From Tenrec ecaudatus (taxonomy: Eukaryota; Chordata; Mammalia; Afrosoricida; Tenrecidae), in NCBI RefSeq assembly GCF_050624435.1, contig NC_134537.1, positions 123,547,086-123,611,085 on the forward strand: a stretch of DNA of 64,000 nucleotides, read 5' to 3'. The notes beneath the pieces were generated by a model. The model saw only the letters and a program-made list of their open reading frames with translations. It had not been told where the DNA came from and did not search any database. A program made the translations under genes and the position numbers. This document shows positions 24,031 to 36,240 of the stretch, piece after piece (position 1 is the first letter of the stretch; the number at the start of each line of letters is the position of its first letter).

Positions 24031-24547
24031 CGAGGTAGTTAGTTTATTGTGCCAACCTGGCCGATAAACACATGTGGGGTTAATTGAAGGGCAGAGGGAT
24101 AAAAGGCTCAGTGAGCCTCGCCTTTCCAGTTCTTGGGTCTCTTGGTTTCTGATGGTCGCACCAGGGTGCAGCTGCCTTAGCCAGTTCCCTGCTTTACCTG
24201 GCAAGGCTGACTTCCTGCAAGACATCCCCCAGGAGAAGCCACATGGACCTACCCCGATGCAGCCCTGGGTGCTGGAGCACCTGTGTGGAGACCCCTGCCA
24301 ATGCTGAGATGCTTACACATTCACTGACTCAACTTTCCTCCTGCAGGCGGCATCATAGTGTGTGTTTTGTGAGATGGAGGAGGACTTTGTGGATTGGTAT
24401 TGGACATATGGGTTAATGTTGGACTTGTGGGCTTGGGCAGCACTGGGTTGGGATGTTTTCTTGATGTGCACTTATCCTTTAGATAAAACTCTCTCTTATA
24501 CATGAGTTTCTGTGGATTTGTTTCTTTAAAGTACGAAGACTAACGCA
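24031..24547 (+). mobile_element. Solo LTR with 5-bp target duplication
   Basis: Flanked by ATGAA at 24026-24030 and 24548-24552. Starts CGAGGTAGTTAG (TG decayed to CG) and ends GACTAACGCA. The 5' half includes TTTATTGTGCCAACCTGG, which also occurs in the LTR of the ERV-L provirus at 53.9 kb, suggesting a shared ERV-L ancestry. Confidence 0.8.
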
Positions 24548-25079
24548 ATGAATGAGACCAGTTATGAAAACAGAAAACAAATAGTGCTCAAGTCCCTGTA
24601 TCTCACTGGGTCTTCTTCCTCTCACCTCTCTTTACAGCTTAGCATAGAGTTCCTACCCATACATTGCTTGCCCCTCCCCATCTATCACTTCAGCAACTTT
24701 CCCACGATTGCCCATCAGCATAATTGCCTGTTGCTTCTCTTTGTTCTCCTTCATATCTACCCACTATCACAGGTAGAAAGGTAGTCAAAGACTGTAATAG
24801 GACAGATTGGCAAACCTCTGTACTGTGTGTTCATCTTTGAGGGAAGTCAGGTATTGTTGAGTTTCTCAATTTCTAACTTGGTGATTCTTTCAGTGGATAG
24901 CACTTTCCTCAGGTTCCATTTGTTGTTCATGTACATATTATTGCACACCAGCATATATATATATATTCACATTCTTAGATGTATAGACACGAACCCTAGA
25001 TTTGGGGGGCGGGTCTAGAGTCTCTGATGAAGAAAATTCAATTTTGCACTTATCTATATTTGGAATAGAAAGAACTCTG

Positions 25080-25275
25080 GTTGTATAATAGGTTACTCAT
25101 TGGGTTGCTAATCACAAGGTCAGAAGATTGAACCCACTAGCTGCTCCATAGGAGAAAGAAGAGGCTTTCTACTCCTATGAAGACTTGTAGCATCAGAAAC
25201 CCACAGGTATGGTCTACCCTACCTTGTTGGGTGAGTAGGTTGGAATCAGCTCAATGGTAGTAAGTTTGGTTGTCA
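25080..25275 (+). repeat. AfroSINE
   Basis: TTGGGTTGCTAATCACAAGG, CAGAAACCCACAGGTATGGT and GGAATCAGCTCAATGGTAGT in family order. Confidence 0.75.
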
Positions 25276-25424
25276 TTGTTGTTCTTGATTTTATGCTTGG
25301 AACCGTTTGCTCTATATATGTATGTGATAGGTAGAGACTGTGCCTTACTGGAAGATGTGGCCTTGATGTACAGGAGCCTATTATTACTCTTCCCTAAAAT
25401 TAAACTATCCATAAATTGACACAA

Positions 25425-26790
25425 AATATTGAATGATGCAAAAAGTGTCGAAAGAAGATTGAAAGAATACACAGAATCACTGTATAAAAAGACAACTAAA
25501 AAAAAAAAAGAACAACTAGTTAATAGTCCACCATTTCAGGAGGTAGCATATGAGCAAGAACCAGTGGTGCTGAAGGAAAAAGTTCATTAAATGCATTAGC
25601 CAAAATTAAGACACCAGGAATTGATGGGCTACCCATTGAAATGTTTCTGGAAGTTGAAGACTGGTGTCAGACATATAGGCTACTATCAGACTTGTGGACA
25701 TGATCTGGACTGGGCTGGGCTGTTTTATCAATATACAATTAGCCTTTGATATAAAACTTTCTCTTACACACATATGAGTGAGTGTCTCTGGATTTGTTTC
25801 TCTAGTCAACCCGACTAACACAGATGCTTACTGGTTTCATTGACTACACAAAGGCATTCAACTGTGTGAATCATAATAAATTGTGGATAACCTTGAGAAG
25901 AATGGGAATTCTGGAACATGTGGATCAAGAGGCAGTTGTGTGAACAGAACAAAATGATATACTGATTGGTTTAATATTAAGAAACGTGTGCATCAGGGTG
26001 GTATCCTCTCACCATACTTGCTTAATCTATATGCTGAGCAAATCATCAGAGAAGCTGGATTACCTGAAGAAGAATGTGGCATCAGGATTGGAAGAAGGCT
26101 TATTAACAACCTGTATTATGCAGATGACACAACCTTGCTTGCTGAAAGTGAGGAGAAATTGAAGCACTTGATGGAAATCAAGGATTGTAGTCTTCCATTT
26201 GGATTACAACTCAATGCAAGGAAGACCCAAATCCTCACACTTGGACCAATAGGTAGTAGGTGATAAATGAAGAAAAGGTTCAATGCTCATGGAAGCAACA
26301 GTCAAGAGATCCAAAGATGCATTGCACTGGGTAAGCCTGCTGCACAGACCTCTTTAGAGTTCTGAAGAGCAAGGATGCGACTTTGAGGACGAAGGTGTGC
26401 CTGACCCGAGCCATGGTATTCTCCATTACATCATACGCATGTGAAAGATGATCATTGAATAAGGAAAACCATAGAAAGGTCTATGCATTTGAATTATGGT
26501 GTTGGAGAAGAATACTGAACATACCATGGACTGCTAAAAGGATAAACCGATCTGAACTGGAAGAAGTAAAACCAGAGTGCTCCTTGGAGTCAAGGATGGC
26601 AAGACTTTGAACATAAGTCCCTGGGAAGGACATGATGTTTGGTGGCGAAGAAGAGGAAAGCCCTGGAGAAGATGGACTGACACAGGAACAAGAGTGAAGA
26701 TGGCACAGCACTGTGCAGTGTTTAGTTCTGGAGCACGTAATGTCGCTATGGGTCGGAGCCAACTCGACGGTACCCGACAGCATCAGAAAT
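25425..26790 (+). pseudogene. RTE-clade LINE with readable reverse-transcriptase core
   Basis: After an interrupting LTR piece, the frame encodes the RT palm for about 90 codons (25988-26263): LSPYLLNLYAEQIIREAGL, then NNLYYADDTTLLAESEE with the catalytic YADD, then QLNARKTQILTLGPIG. Other parts have stops and frameshifts. The 3' tail (26590-26790) ends GGTCGGAGCCAACTCGACGG. The family is AfroLA/BovB-like by its RT sequence. Confidence 0.85.
25652..25821 (+). mobile_element. 3' fragment of a solo-type LTR inside the RTE copy
   Basis: Covers only the 3' third (GTGTCAGACATATAGGCTAC to CCCGACTAACACA) of the LTR family at 12.2 and 41.6 kb. Confidence 0.7.
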
Positions 26791-27339
26791 CCACAGGAAG
26801 GGCTGTGGCTGTACATTCTACCACCAGCTGAGTAATGTATGCTTGCCAGCTTCCCGTAAGCAAATGGACTCCCAAAGGGAACAGGGCTGAACTAAGTACC
26901 GTCAGTTTCTCCTCCCAAACACTTCCAAATCAGGTGACTGCGGATATGGATGAATGGAGAGAGATGTGATTACTCTGGTAATGTTCCTCCACATGATTCA
27001 AAGAGGAGAAGGAAATAAAAGTTCCTCCAAACACAGTATCACACACACATCCTCCAGATAAATTCTTACACCACCCTGTGTATGCATGGAAAAGCTGGTG
27101 TCAGGAAACTGAGTCTGTAACAGGACTTCCACCTACATTGAGGAGTGAGTTGGATTATGAGGCAGATGAATGGAATGGACAACACACTTGTTTGGGAAAA
27201 AAATAGGGGAAAAGCTAATATACTACCACAGAAAGTATACTTATGGGATACTGAAATAATTCCTACTGTTAATTCTACTTTTCCTATTTTCTACTACTCT
27301 CCAAAGAAGTTGCAATGACTAAGCTGAATTGTCCACTGG
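26791..27339. other. Unrecognised sequence
   Basis: No gene or clear repeat seen. Confidence 0.4.
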
Positions 27340-27530
27340 ACTTTTATTGTCATTGTAAGGTGCCATCCGATCAGTTCTGACTCGTCCCCACCCTGTGTAC
27401 AACAGAACGAAGCACTGCCTGGTCCTGTCCCATCATCACATCTGTTCTTAGGTTTGAGTCCATTGGTGCAGCCACTGGGTCACTCTATCTCCTTGAGGGC
27501 CTCCTCCTCCTCCTTCTTCTTTTTTCAATA
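27340..27530 (-). pseudogene. RTE 3' tail, antisense, distal half
   Basis: CAGTTCTGACTCGTCCCCAC, AGCACTGCCTGGTCCTGTCC and CTCCTTGAGGGCCTCC are the reversed RTE tail. The proximal half resumes at 30262, so one RTE copy was split by the 2-kb element between. Confidence 0.7.
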
Positions 27531-30243
27531 TTAAAAAAATTGTTTTATTGGGGGCTCATACAGCTCTTATCACAATCCATACACACATCCACTGTATCAA
27601 GCACACTGATACATATGTTGCCATCATCATTTTCAGAACATTTTCTTTCTACTTGAATCCTTGGTATCAGCTATTTTTTAACCTTCCTCCCCTCGTGAAC
27701 CCTTGATAATTTATAAATTATTATTATTATTATTTTTCATGTCTTACACTGACCTATGTCTCCCTTTACCCACTTTTCTGTTGTCTGTCCCCCTGGGAGG
27801 GAGTTATAAGTAGACCATTGTGATCAGTTCCCCCTTTCTCTCCCCACCTTCCCTTCCCCCTCCTCATATCGCTACACTCTTTATTGGACCTGAGGGGTTT
27901 CTTTTTCCTGGAGTCCCTGTGCTTCCAGCTCTGATCTGTACCCCTGTGTACATGCTGTGGTCTAGCCAGATTTGTAAGGTAGAATTGGAGTCATGCTGGA
28001 GGTGGGTAGGAGAGAAGCATTAAAGAACTAGAGGAAAGTTGTATGTTTGTTTCAACAGTACTATACTGCACCCTGACTGACTCATCTCTTCCTTATGACC
28101 CTTCCATAAGGGGATGTCAAATTGTCTACAGATGGGCTTTGGGTCTCTACTCCACATTCTGCCTCATTCATATTGATATGATTTTTTGTTCTTTGATGCC
28201 TGATACCTGATCCCATCGACACCTCATGATCATACAGGCTGGTTGTTTTCTTCCATGTGTACTTTGTTGCTTCTCAGCCAGATGGCCACTTGTTTATCTT
28301 CAAGCCTTTAAGACCCCAGATGCTATATTTTTTGATAGCCAGGAACCATCAGCTTTCTTCACCACATTTGCTTATGCACCCGCTTTGTCTTCAGCAATCG
28401 TGTCAGGAAGGTGAGCATCATGGAATGCCAGGTTATTAGAACAAAGTGTACTTGCATTGAGGGAGTACTTGAGTAGAGACCCAATGTCCATCTGCTACCT
28501 TAATATTTAACATATAAATATATATACATAGATCTATTTCCCTATCATTATATATAAACATATTTACATATGTACATGCCTGTGTTTAGACCTCTATAAA
28601 AACCCTTTGCCTCCTAACACTTTCCTCTATTTCCTTTTACTTTCCTCTTATCCCACTATCATGTTCGACCTTCATTCTGGTTTCATTAATTTTTCTCGGC
28701 TGCATTGACCTTGATTAAGCCCCATCAGGCATCCTATACCCACCTCCTCATCAAATTTAGATCACTTGTTGTTCCCTTGTCCCTGGGTTGGTTGACACCC
28801 CCTTTCCTTTCCCCCATCTCTCCCTCTCCCATGTCTACCCAGAGCCATTGGTCCTGTTGTTTTCTCCTCCAGATTGTTTATCCCACCTATCTTTTATAGA
28901 TAGACATGCAGAGACAATAATGAGCACAAAAACAAGACAGAGGAAAACAAAGCAACAAAAGAAGAAGAACAACAAAACCAATGACAAAGCCCACATGGAG
29001 GAAGCACACCAGCCTGTGTGATCACGAGGTGTCGAAGAGATGAGGTATCAAAGAACAAAAAATCATATCATTGTGAATGAGGGGAGTGCAGAGTGGAGAC
29101 CCAAAACTCATCTGTAGGCAAATGGACATCGCCTTATGGAAGGGTCATAAGGAAGAGATGAGTCCGTCAGAGTGCAATATAGCAACAATGAAACATACAA
29201 CTTTCCTCTAGTTCCTAAATGCTTTCTTCCCACCCCACTATCATGATCCCAATTCTACCTTACAAATCTGGCTAGATCAGAGGATGTACACTGGTACAGA
29301 TAGGAACTGGAAACACAGGGAATCCAGGACACATGAACCCTTCAGGACCAGTGGTAAGATTGAGGATACCAGAAGGGTGGAGGGAAGATGGGGTACAGAG
29401 GGGGAACAGATCACAAGGATCTACATATAACCTCCCTGGGGGATGGACAACAGAAAAGTGGGTAAAGGGAGACATCAGACAGTGTAAGATATAATGAAAT
29501 AATAATTTATAAATTATCAAGGGTTCATGGGGGAGAGGTGAGCGGGGAGGGCTGGGGGGAAAATGAGGAGCTGATACCAGGGTCTTACGTGGAGAGCAAA
29601 TGTTTTGAGAATGATGAGGGTGACGAATGTACAAATGTGCTTTACATGATTGATGTATGTATGGATTGTGATAAGAGTTATATGAGCCTCCAATAAAATG
29701 ATTTAAAACAAAACATGACAAAAAAAGAAAGCTTATAAATAGTTCCAAGTCTGTTTGTTGACCTTTAAAAGGAGCGTTTTCCGGTAAAGTCTGGTGAGGT
29801 GCCATGCCCTGGCCCCAAAGTCTACTTTTTGTATTCCCTAGGGATTTTATTGCTCTGCTCCCCTTGTTGTTCTGTTGCACACCCTTAGTGTTTGACCTCG
29901 GTGTGCTGGGGTCTGATCGGCACAATTCCTGCACTGTGTCTCCAGTGTTGTCCCCCATAGCACTATGGGTCCATGAGGGATGTCTTTCTTGTGGTGGGGC
30001 TGGCCCTATGATCCTCTCTGTGCATTGTCTGCTCTGAGCAGGAATATCATCCTCGGGTCTTGGTGGGCCAGGATGTGTTCCACCCTCTCTCCTTCACTCT
30101 TCTTTTGTTTGCTCCTGTGTGCTCTGATCAGACATGCCCCTCTCCCTGAGCTGTAACTTCAGTGCTGTCCTCTGGAGTGCATTCTTCTGGGGGGGAGCGG
30201 TGAGGTGGGGAGTGTCTATATACTTGGGATTGGGGCCTGAAGG
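27531..30243 (-). mobile_element. Long non-coding L1-ended retroelement (about 2 kb) with a nested L1 end
   Basis: Minus-sense element: its 3' end is the common L1 terminus with A tail at 27531-27545. Upstream sections run through 28.1-28.98 kb and continue at 29721-30243, interrupted by a plus-strand L1 end. Its 5' limit (GGCCCCAATCCCAAG on the minus strand) coincides with the 5' limit of the element at 58812. It lies in an RTE tail, with the target-like repeat AGGGCCTYCTYCTC near both borders. No long open frame is intact across both copies. Confidence 0.7.
28985..29720 (+). mobile_element. L1 3' UTR nested in the 2-kb element
   Basis: Sense copy from CATGGAGGAAGCACACCAGC to CCTCCAATAAAATG plus tail. 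Flanks AACAAAACCAATGACAAA and AACAAAACATGACAAA are a near-exact duplication. The 228-codon minus-strand open frame through it is an artefact of the UTR sequence. Confidence 0.75.
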
Positions 30244-30261
30244 GCCTTCTTCTCTTTTGCT

Positions 30262-30830
30262 GCCCTTCTTCTCTTCCAAGCATGAGGTCCTTCTCAAGGG
30301 ACTGGTGTCTCCTGATAGCATGTCCAAAGTATCCGTGTTGAGCACCTTCTGGCTGTACAGCTTCCAAGACAGAGTTATGTGTTCTCTTGGCAATTCAGGG
30401 TAGTTTCAATATTCATTCCCAATGAGAGTTAATCTTGCATCAACGTTTCTTCAGTCTTCCTATTCAATGACTAACTTTCACATTACATATGAGGCGATTG
30501 AAAGTGCCATGGCTTGGGTCAGGGGCACCTAGGTCTGCAAAGTAACCTCCTTGCTTTTCAACACTCCAAAGAGGTCTTGCACAGCAGATTTGCCCAAGGC
30601 AATACATTCTTTGGTCTCTTGACTGTCGCTTCCATGAGCATTGATTGTGGATCCAAACAAGGAGAAATCCTTGACAATGCCAACTTTAATATTGTCTCCA
30701 TTTATCATGGTTTTACTTATTGGTCCAGTTGCGAAGACATACGTTTTCTTTGCATTGGGTTGCAATCCAGACTGAAGGCTGCAGTCCTTGATCTTCATCA
30801 GCAAGTGCTTCAAGCAGAGCATAGGTAAAA
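30262..30830 (-). pseudogene. RTE C-terminal coding region, antisense
   Basis: Minus-strand frames show KIKDCSLQSGLQPNAKKTYVF and the GPISKTMINGDNIKVGIVKD region in a 97-codon open frame (first run shown is in 30529-30822). The copy continues to the tail at 27340-27530 across the inserted element. Confidence 0.75.
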
Positions 30831-30839
30831 TAAAGCAGA

Positions 30840-31025
30840 GGGGCAGTGAGAAAGAGGAAGATCTCTGACAAGATGGATGGACCCAGTGGCTGCCACAATG
30901 AGCTCAATCAACCAAACCTAAGTACAATTGTGAGGATGCTGTAGGACCACACAGTGTTTCGTTCTTTTGTACATAAGGTTGCTGTCAGTTGGAAATGTCT
31001 TGATAGCCCCTAACAACAACAACGT
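30840..31025 (+). repeat. RTE 3' tail
   Basis: GATGGATGGACCCAGTGGCT, GTTTCGTTCTTTTGTACATA and CCCCTAACAACAACAACG are the RTE terminal sequence. Confidence 0.7.
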
Positions 31026-31254
31026 TTTGAGACAGACATCAAAAGGCTTAAAAACTTGCATGATGTTACACTGATAAGAGGTTGGAAGGCAAATCCAGGC
31101 AACCTAGCTCCAGAATCCACAGTCTGCAGTGAACTCCTGGTAAGAGATGCAGGGATCTGGTACAGCCCAGCCTTCCTTGGATTCTTCCCTTCTGAGAGGA
31201 GCAGAACTCCCATCAGGTCGTTTCTATGTCTGAATCCTGAGTTGGAGGTCAACA

Positions 31255-31640
31255 ACCTTGGTGGTGTCAGAGGTTATTCACTTATCGGGCCGCTAGCCAC
31301 AAGGGCAGCAGTTCGATACCACCCGCTTCCCTCGGGAGATGGAGGAGTCTTTCTAGTTCTGTAAAGAGTAACAGTCTCAGAAACCCACAGGGGCCGTTCT
31401 GCCCTGTCCTTTAGGGTCTCTATGAACTGAAATCAACTCCATGGCCATGAGGGTTGTTGGTACCAATGGTTGACCCACACAAACTACTAACCAAAAGGTC
31501 AGAGGTTCTAGTCTACCCAGAAGTACCTCAGAAGAAAAACTTGGCAATCTACTTCAGAAAAAAAATAGTAATTGAAAGAAAACCTTGTGGAGCACAGTTC
31601 TGCTCTGTCACCAGTGGGGTCCCCATGATTCTCAGCTGGC
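31255..31640 (+). repeat. Two AfroSINEs in tandem
   Basis: The first (31255-31465) has GGTGGTGTCAGAGGTTATTC, CAGAAACCCACAGGGGCCGT and GAAATCAACTCCATGGCC. The second (about 31466-31640) repeats the head (CAAACTACTAACCAAAAGGT) and body (TGTGGAGCACAGTTCTGCTC). It probably inserted in the tail of the first. Confidence 0.75.
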
Positions 31641-31824
31641 TCTAAGGAAATTTAAAAACAGAAGTTAGCTGCCTCAAAGAAGCAGGCTGAGCATCCTCTC
31701 CACCTGCCAGGCCACAAGGTTGAACTTCTGGGCAAGGGCAGGGCCGCTGCTCCTCTTGACAGCCTTCTAGGTGAGATCGCTCTTCCTCTCTGGTCTCTGC
31801 TGAAGTGGACTGCGGGGGCCGACG

Positions 31825-32010
31825 GGCCAGTCCTGTGGGCACAGTAGCTAAGCACTTGGCTGCTCACCTAAAGGTTGGCGGTTCAAATCCCCCCCCAGCA
31901 GCTGTGTGGGAGAAAGCCCTGGCCACCTGATCCCAGACACCGCCTGGGGGTGGGTCTCTACTCTGTCAGACGGGCTCATGCAGGGCCAAGACCCACCCAA
32001 CGGCAGCTCA
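31825..32010 (+). repeat. AfroSINE
   Basis: AGTCCTGTGGGCACAGTAGC, GGTTGGCGGTTCAAATCC (a B box) and CACCCAACGGCAGCTCAC. Confidence 0.8.
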
Positions 32011-34659
32011 CAATGACCACACATCTGATCCAGAATTCCTAAAAACTCAGCACATTGGGCAGCTCATCCCGGCACTCCACAAACACGCAGTGGGTTTATA
32101 TGCCCCGTATCACCTTCCATTCCCAGAGGGGTCACCCCAAGCAGACACCCATGACCAGGTTCCTAGGAATTCCCTATGTTTGGGGGCTCAGTTAGTCCCT
32201 CACCACAGCAGCTCCTCCAACTTCCTTCTCTGGCCTTCAGCAGCCCAGACCAGAGGAGCCCTGCAGATCCGCAGGGCTGCAATTTGATTGTTTAATTGCG
32301 CTCAGAAGCTCTGTCCTTCCGCTGTGGTAGCTCAAGCGCCTGGAAGCCCATCATTGTCTCAGCCCCACCGAAGGAGCCACAGACCGTCCCACAGTAATGG
32401 CCTTCAGCTTTGTTCCTCAAGCCTCTGGCAAAAACCTTTGATTTCATGGGGATGATTCTTTTTATTCCTGCCCACTCAAGGATGAAGCTCAAGAAACAAG
32501 AGGTTCAGAGGCTCACAATGGGTCACCTCCAGCCAAACCCACAGGTTTTTGTTATTGCTGGGTTTGGTCAGGCCTCTCTTAGAAACCATTACTATACAAC
32601 TTACTTAAAGAAAGAGTGGGGGGATTGGGTGTGGGAGATTCAGACAGAGTCCAGGCTGGGGGCTGGGAGGCTGGAAGTGCCCTGTTGTCAGCGAAAGTGC
32701 AGGAGGAAACAGGATTTGAATCTATTGCATTTTGTGGTGACATTTTCCAATTTTTTGCAAAGTCAAATTATCCCAAGTTTGACATTGAGCCAAGCCAGGA
32801 GACCTGGTTTCAGAGAAAAAAAAAGATACGAAAAAGATACAACAACAAATAGAGAGGGAAAGCGGCAGGGAGACTTTTATCCAGAGGTCATTGAAAATCC
32901 AAAGCAGGGTTTTATCCTCCACAGTTAAATGAGACGGAGGGGGGTGGGGGTGGGGGGAATCAAGAATACCAATATTTGAGGTACAAAGACTGTCATGGGC
33001 CAGTGGAAGTTCGCAAAAATTGTATGTAAATGACCAGTGTGTTTACTGTGGTGGCCCTGTGCATTCCCAAAGCTAATCCCACAGAGAAAATCTACTTAGC
33101 AAAAGAAAGTTTTGTCTAATTTGGTTAACAGTTGAGAAGTGACAAAAATGCTGAATATATTAATAATTTATATTTCCAGGGTAACACTATATCTTTAATG
33201 CTTCACTGCTGAAGGGAATTCAGATTGGCTTAATGCTCAGAGGGGGGAAAACCCACCCTGAAAGGCCTTCTTCATATTCTGTCTCCAGCGCTGATGAAAT
33301 GGGTGTAAGACATGTGTTCCAATAATAGCCCCCATCCATTCTCCCACTCCTGCATAATTTGTTCTTATCCCGTGCTGCTCAATATATATTTGTCATCCCC
33401 AAAGGCCTGTGCTTTTACATTCATGTGGATACTCCAGTTTCAGCAGTTCATAAGAGATATCAGTTTACCTTCCAGAGTTTATAGAAAAGTCCATTCAAGA
33501 GCCCCTCAGACACGAGGGAGATACCTCAGAATCTCTTTACACATCCAAGAATAATCACCCTTCTGAGTTCAAAAGTATTTATGTAAGGGCAAAATACACA
33601 AATAATAACACGCAAATTTCTAAGGAGTCTGTGATTGGGATGTGATTTCTCACTCTGGCTTACATATATTGAAAAGCTGCTAGTGTTTTTATTTTTAGAG
33701 AAGAAGTGGAGGGTGATGGAAGGGGGTACTACTTTAGGGAAATCCTCTGGGAAAAGACCAGTGAGCAGGCTTATTGAATTATAAAAGTGTACTCCTTCGC
33801 TGGTGTTCTGGATGCTTCTATAAGGACCCAAATTGCATAAGGCATAAGACACTACAAAACATCCAAAATACACATGGCTATGCATTTAGAAATGAGTAGA
33901 CCTGTGTAAGGCTGTCAAACAGTTATTTAGAAAATGTCTGCGTGTAAACATAGAAACATAAATATAAACCACCTCCTTAATCCTGAACCTTAGAGAACAG
34001 ATGTCTCATTTGGCTACTCTCACGCCCTGCACAAAGAACTTCATAGTCTAGTCTCAGATCCCACAGTGGCCTTTGACATGTGGAGCCAGGAATAAAAATG
34101 TACATATAGTCCTAAACCCAGCATTTATGCTCCCTCCCTGAGGGAAGGCAGAGATGGAATTGAGAACCTGTTGCTGACCCAAATCTTGGAGTCTCTCTAA
34201 GAAGGGACCTCCTTGCTAAATGTGAAGAGTAGTTGGACCTGCCTCCACATATCTTCCCTTAAAGATGAAAGTCTAATATTTAAAGGGTTGAACCCTAACC
34301 ATTGAACTAGCATTGTCATCGCAATGAGTAGTTTGGTTTCTCGAATTCCAAAGGAATGTTGTGAGGTACAACCTTGCAATAAACTAAAGGGGTTTACATT
34401 TGACAGGAAGAATAATAATAAGAAGAAGAATCCCTGTCATACAAAAGCTTTTCTTAAGTTTACAGAACTGCCCCCCCCAGCAATATACATAGAAGTTTCA
34501 CTTTATTGACAATGTACTGAAGTGTCCCCCGATACACTCACACTTTGGCTGTAACTCTCTATTATGGAGTTTGATGGTTTACAAATTGCAGGTCATCCCA
34601 TTGCATGACCTCAGTAAACAGTCTAGGTCAAAGCTCCCTAAAGCCCTGTCCAGAGGGAT
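32011..34659. other. Unique intergenic sequence
   Basis: No gene recognised. The 172-codon plus-strand frame at 32410-32928 has no known domain and no splice or promoter context. A G-rich run lies at about 32937-32958. Confidence 0.45.
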
Positions 34660-34805
34660 GGAATAAGTTAATTTACCGTCTGCCAACTAATCTCCTGGGA
34701 GAAAGACTGGCTTTCTCCTCTGGTAGGAGTTCCAGTTGGCAGGAGCCCACGAGGGCAGTTCCACCCTGCCCTACAGGGTGGCTATGAGTGGCATCTCCAT
34801 GAGGG
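34660..34805 (+). repeat. AfroSINE, 5'-truncated
   Basis: CTCCTGGGAGAAAGACTGGC, ACGAGGGCAGTTCCACCCTG and GGTGGCTATGAGTGGCAT. It is the last recognisable repeat before the HELT domain. Confidence 0.7.
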
Positions 34806-34809
34806 TGAG

Positions 34810-36234
34810 CTTTTTGAGCTAAGCTGTGGGAAGACAAAGCCTTGTAGTTCAGCTAAGTGGTCTCTGGAAAGGCGGAATCAATTGAGCTAGAGATTTTCTG
34901 CAATACAAGTTAACTGGAACAAAAATTCAAAGGAAAAAATCAGCCAAGGCAACTGTTCAAATCTCCACAAAGTTTGCCCGCTGACTGCCTTGTTTTATTT
35001 GATCTAGTTACATAAAACAAGTAAATTATGCTGTTTGGATCTTAAAAGCAACATTAGTTTGTTGACGTATCACCAATTTTGTTCGTTAAGGCAAAAAACT
35101 CTCCCCTAGAGATCACTAGCCAAGTCTCCCCTAGACCCCAAACTCTGTCCCCCAGTTTTACTGGGATGAGATTCTGGCTGGAGCAAGAGGACTAAAGAGG
35201 AAGAAAAGAGGCACACGGAGTAAGACAAGGGTAAAAGGCAGCAGGTAAATGCTCTTGGATACGAAATCTTACTGTGACCATAGACTTGGGGAGGACGCAC
35301 AGGTAAACATGCAAGCTGAGCAAGTGCGGGAAGAGGAGAATGGAACGATATAGGCAGAAGAAAACCCTAAAACTGCCCAGACCTGAATGGTGTGTGGGGA
35401 ACGCCGAGAAAAATCCCAGTCCCACCCTAGTTCCAGGGACTCTTGGAAAAGAGGCTAACGCCGCCCTCCACCCCACTCACTCACGCCTCCCCCCACTAGG
35501 TCCGTGCAGTAGCCCTGGGCCCTCGCTCGCTTTTCCTGGATCTGCAAAGGCACCGAGGGTCCACAAGGGACCAGCTGTCCCCTCCCCGCCCAGGGAAGGA
35601 AGGTTGCACCTTCTCTCCAGGCTTGAGCTCCCGAAGGACTTGTCAGCAGCAGAATCAAACGTCTGCGGAAGCGCGTTCCTCAAACCTATTACCTAGTGCA
35701 CACACCACCCCACCCCCCCCCACCCCCGGGCTGGAGTCTGAGCGCAACTGTGCGCACCAGGCAACCCCGGATCTCTAGCACTCAAGCTGGGTGTCGCAAA
35801 TTGCTGTTCTAGGATAGAAAACATCCCCCAGAGGTTTTTAAGCCACACCAGCACGTTTACAAAGCTGCAAACGGAGTCCTGCGGTTCGCGGCGCTCTTGC
35901 GCGTGCGCCCTGAGCATTGGCCTCTAATCTACGTTGGAGAGGGCGATGTCCACCCACACCGTTTGGGGATTGGCCTGCGGTTTGCATTTTCCATCACTAG
36001 CCCTTCTGCAAGACAAAATGCCCAAGATGCGCTCGAGGAGGGTGCATCCAGGGACCTGAATCCTTCCTCCCGCTATGTCTCCAATTCGCCCTCGCTCTCC
36101 CACTCCGTTACAGAGGCCGTTGTCTGGAACGCTACCTGGTTGGAGACCTGGGTACTTCACGGGGGGTGGGCTGTGGTGGGGCAGGTCACAACAGTTTTAA
36201 AAAATCAATTTCTTTGGGTCTCTATCAGAAAACG
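34810..36234. other. Unique, increasingly GC-rich sequence 3' of HELT
   Basis: No interspersed repeat recognised. GC content rises from about 35.4 kb. A C-rich run lies at about 35703-35732. Open frames present on both strands show no known domain and are attributed to GC bias. Confidence 0.5.
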
Positions 36235-36240
36235 TTTATT
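36235..36240 (-). terminator. HELT: Poly(A) signal of HELT
   Basis: AATAAA on the minus strand, 306 bp beyond the stop codon. This implies a 3' UTR of roughly 320-330 bp, from 36545 down to about 36215. No other AATAAA is seen nearer to the stop. Confidence 0.7.

Noticed and set aside
29272-29958. 228-codon open frame on the minus strand
   Set aside because: It runs antisense through an L1 3' UTR and out into the surrounding element. The composition and joins show it is chance.
32410-32928. 172-codon open frame on the plus strand
   Set aside because: No recognisable domain, no splice context, no promoter and odd composition. One open frame of this size is expected by chance in 64 kb.
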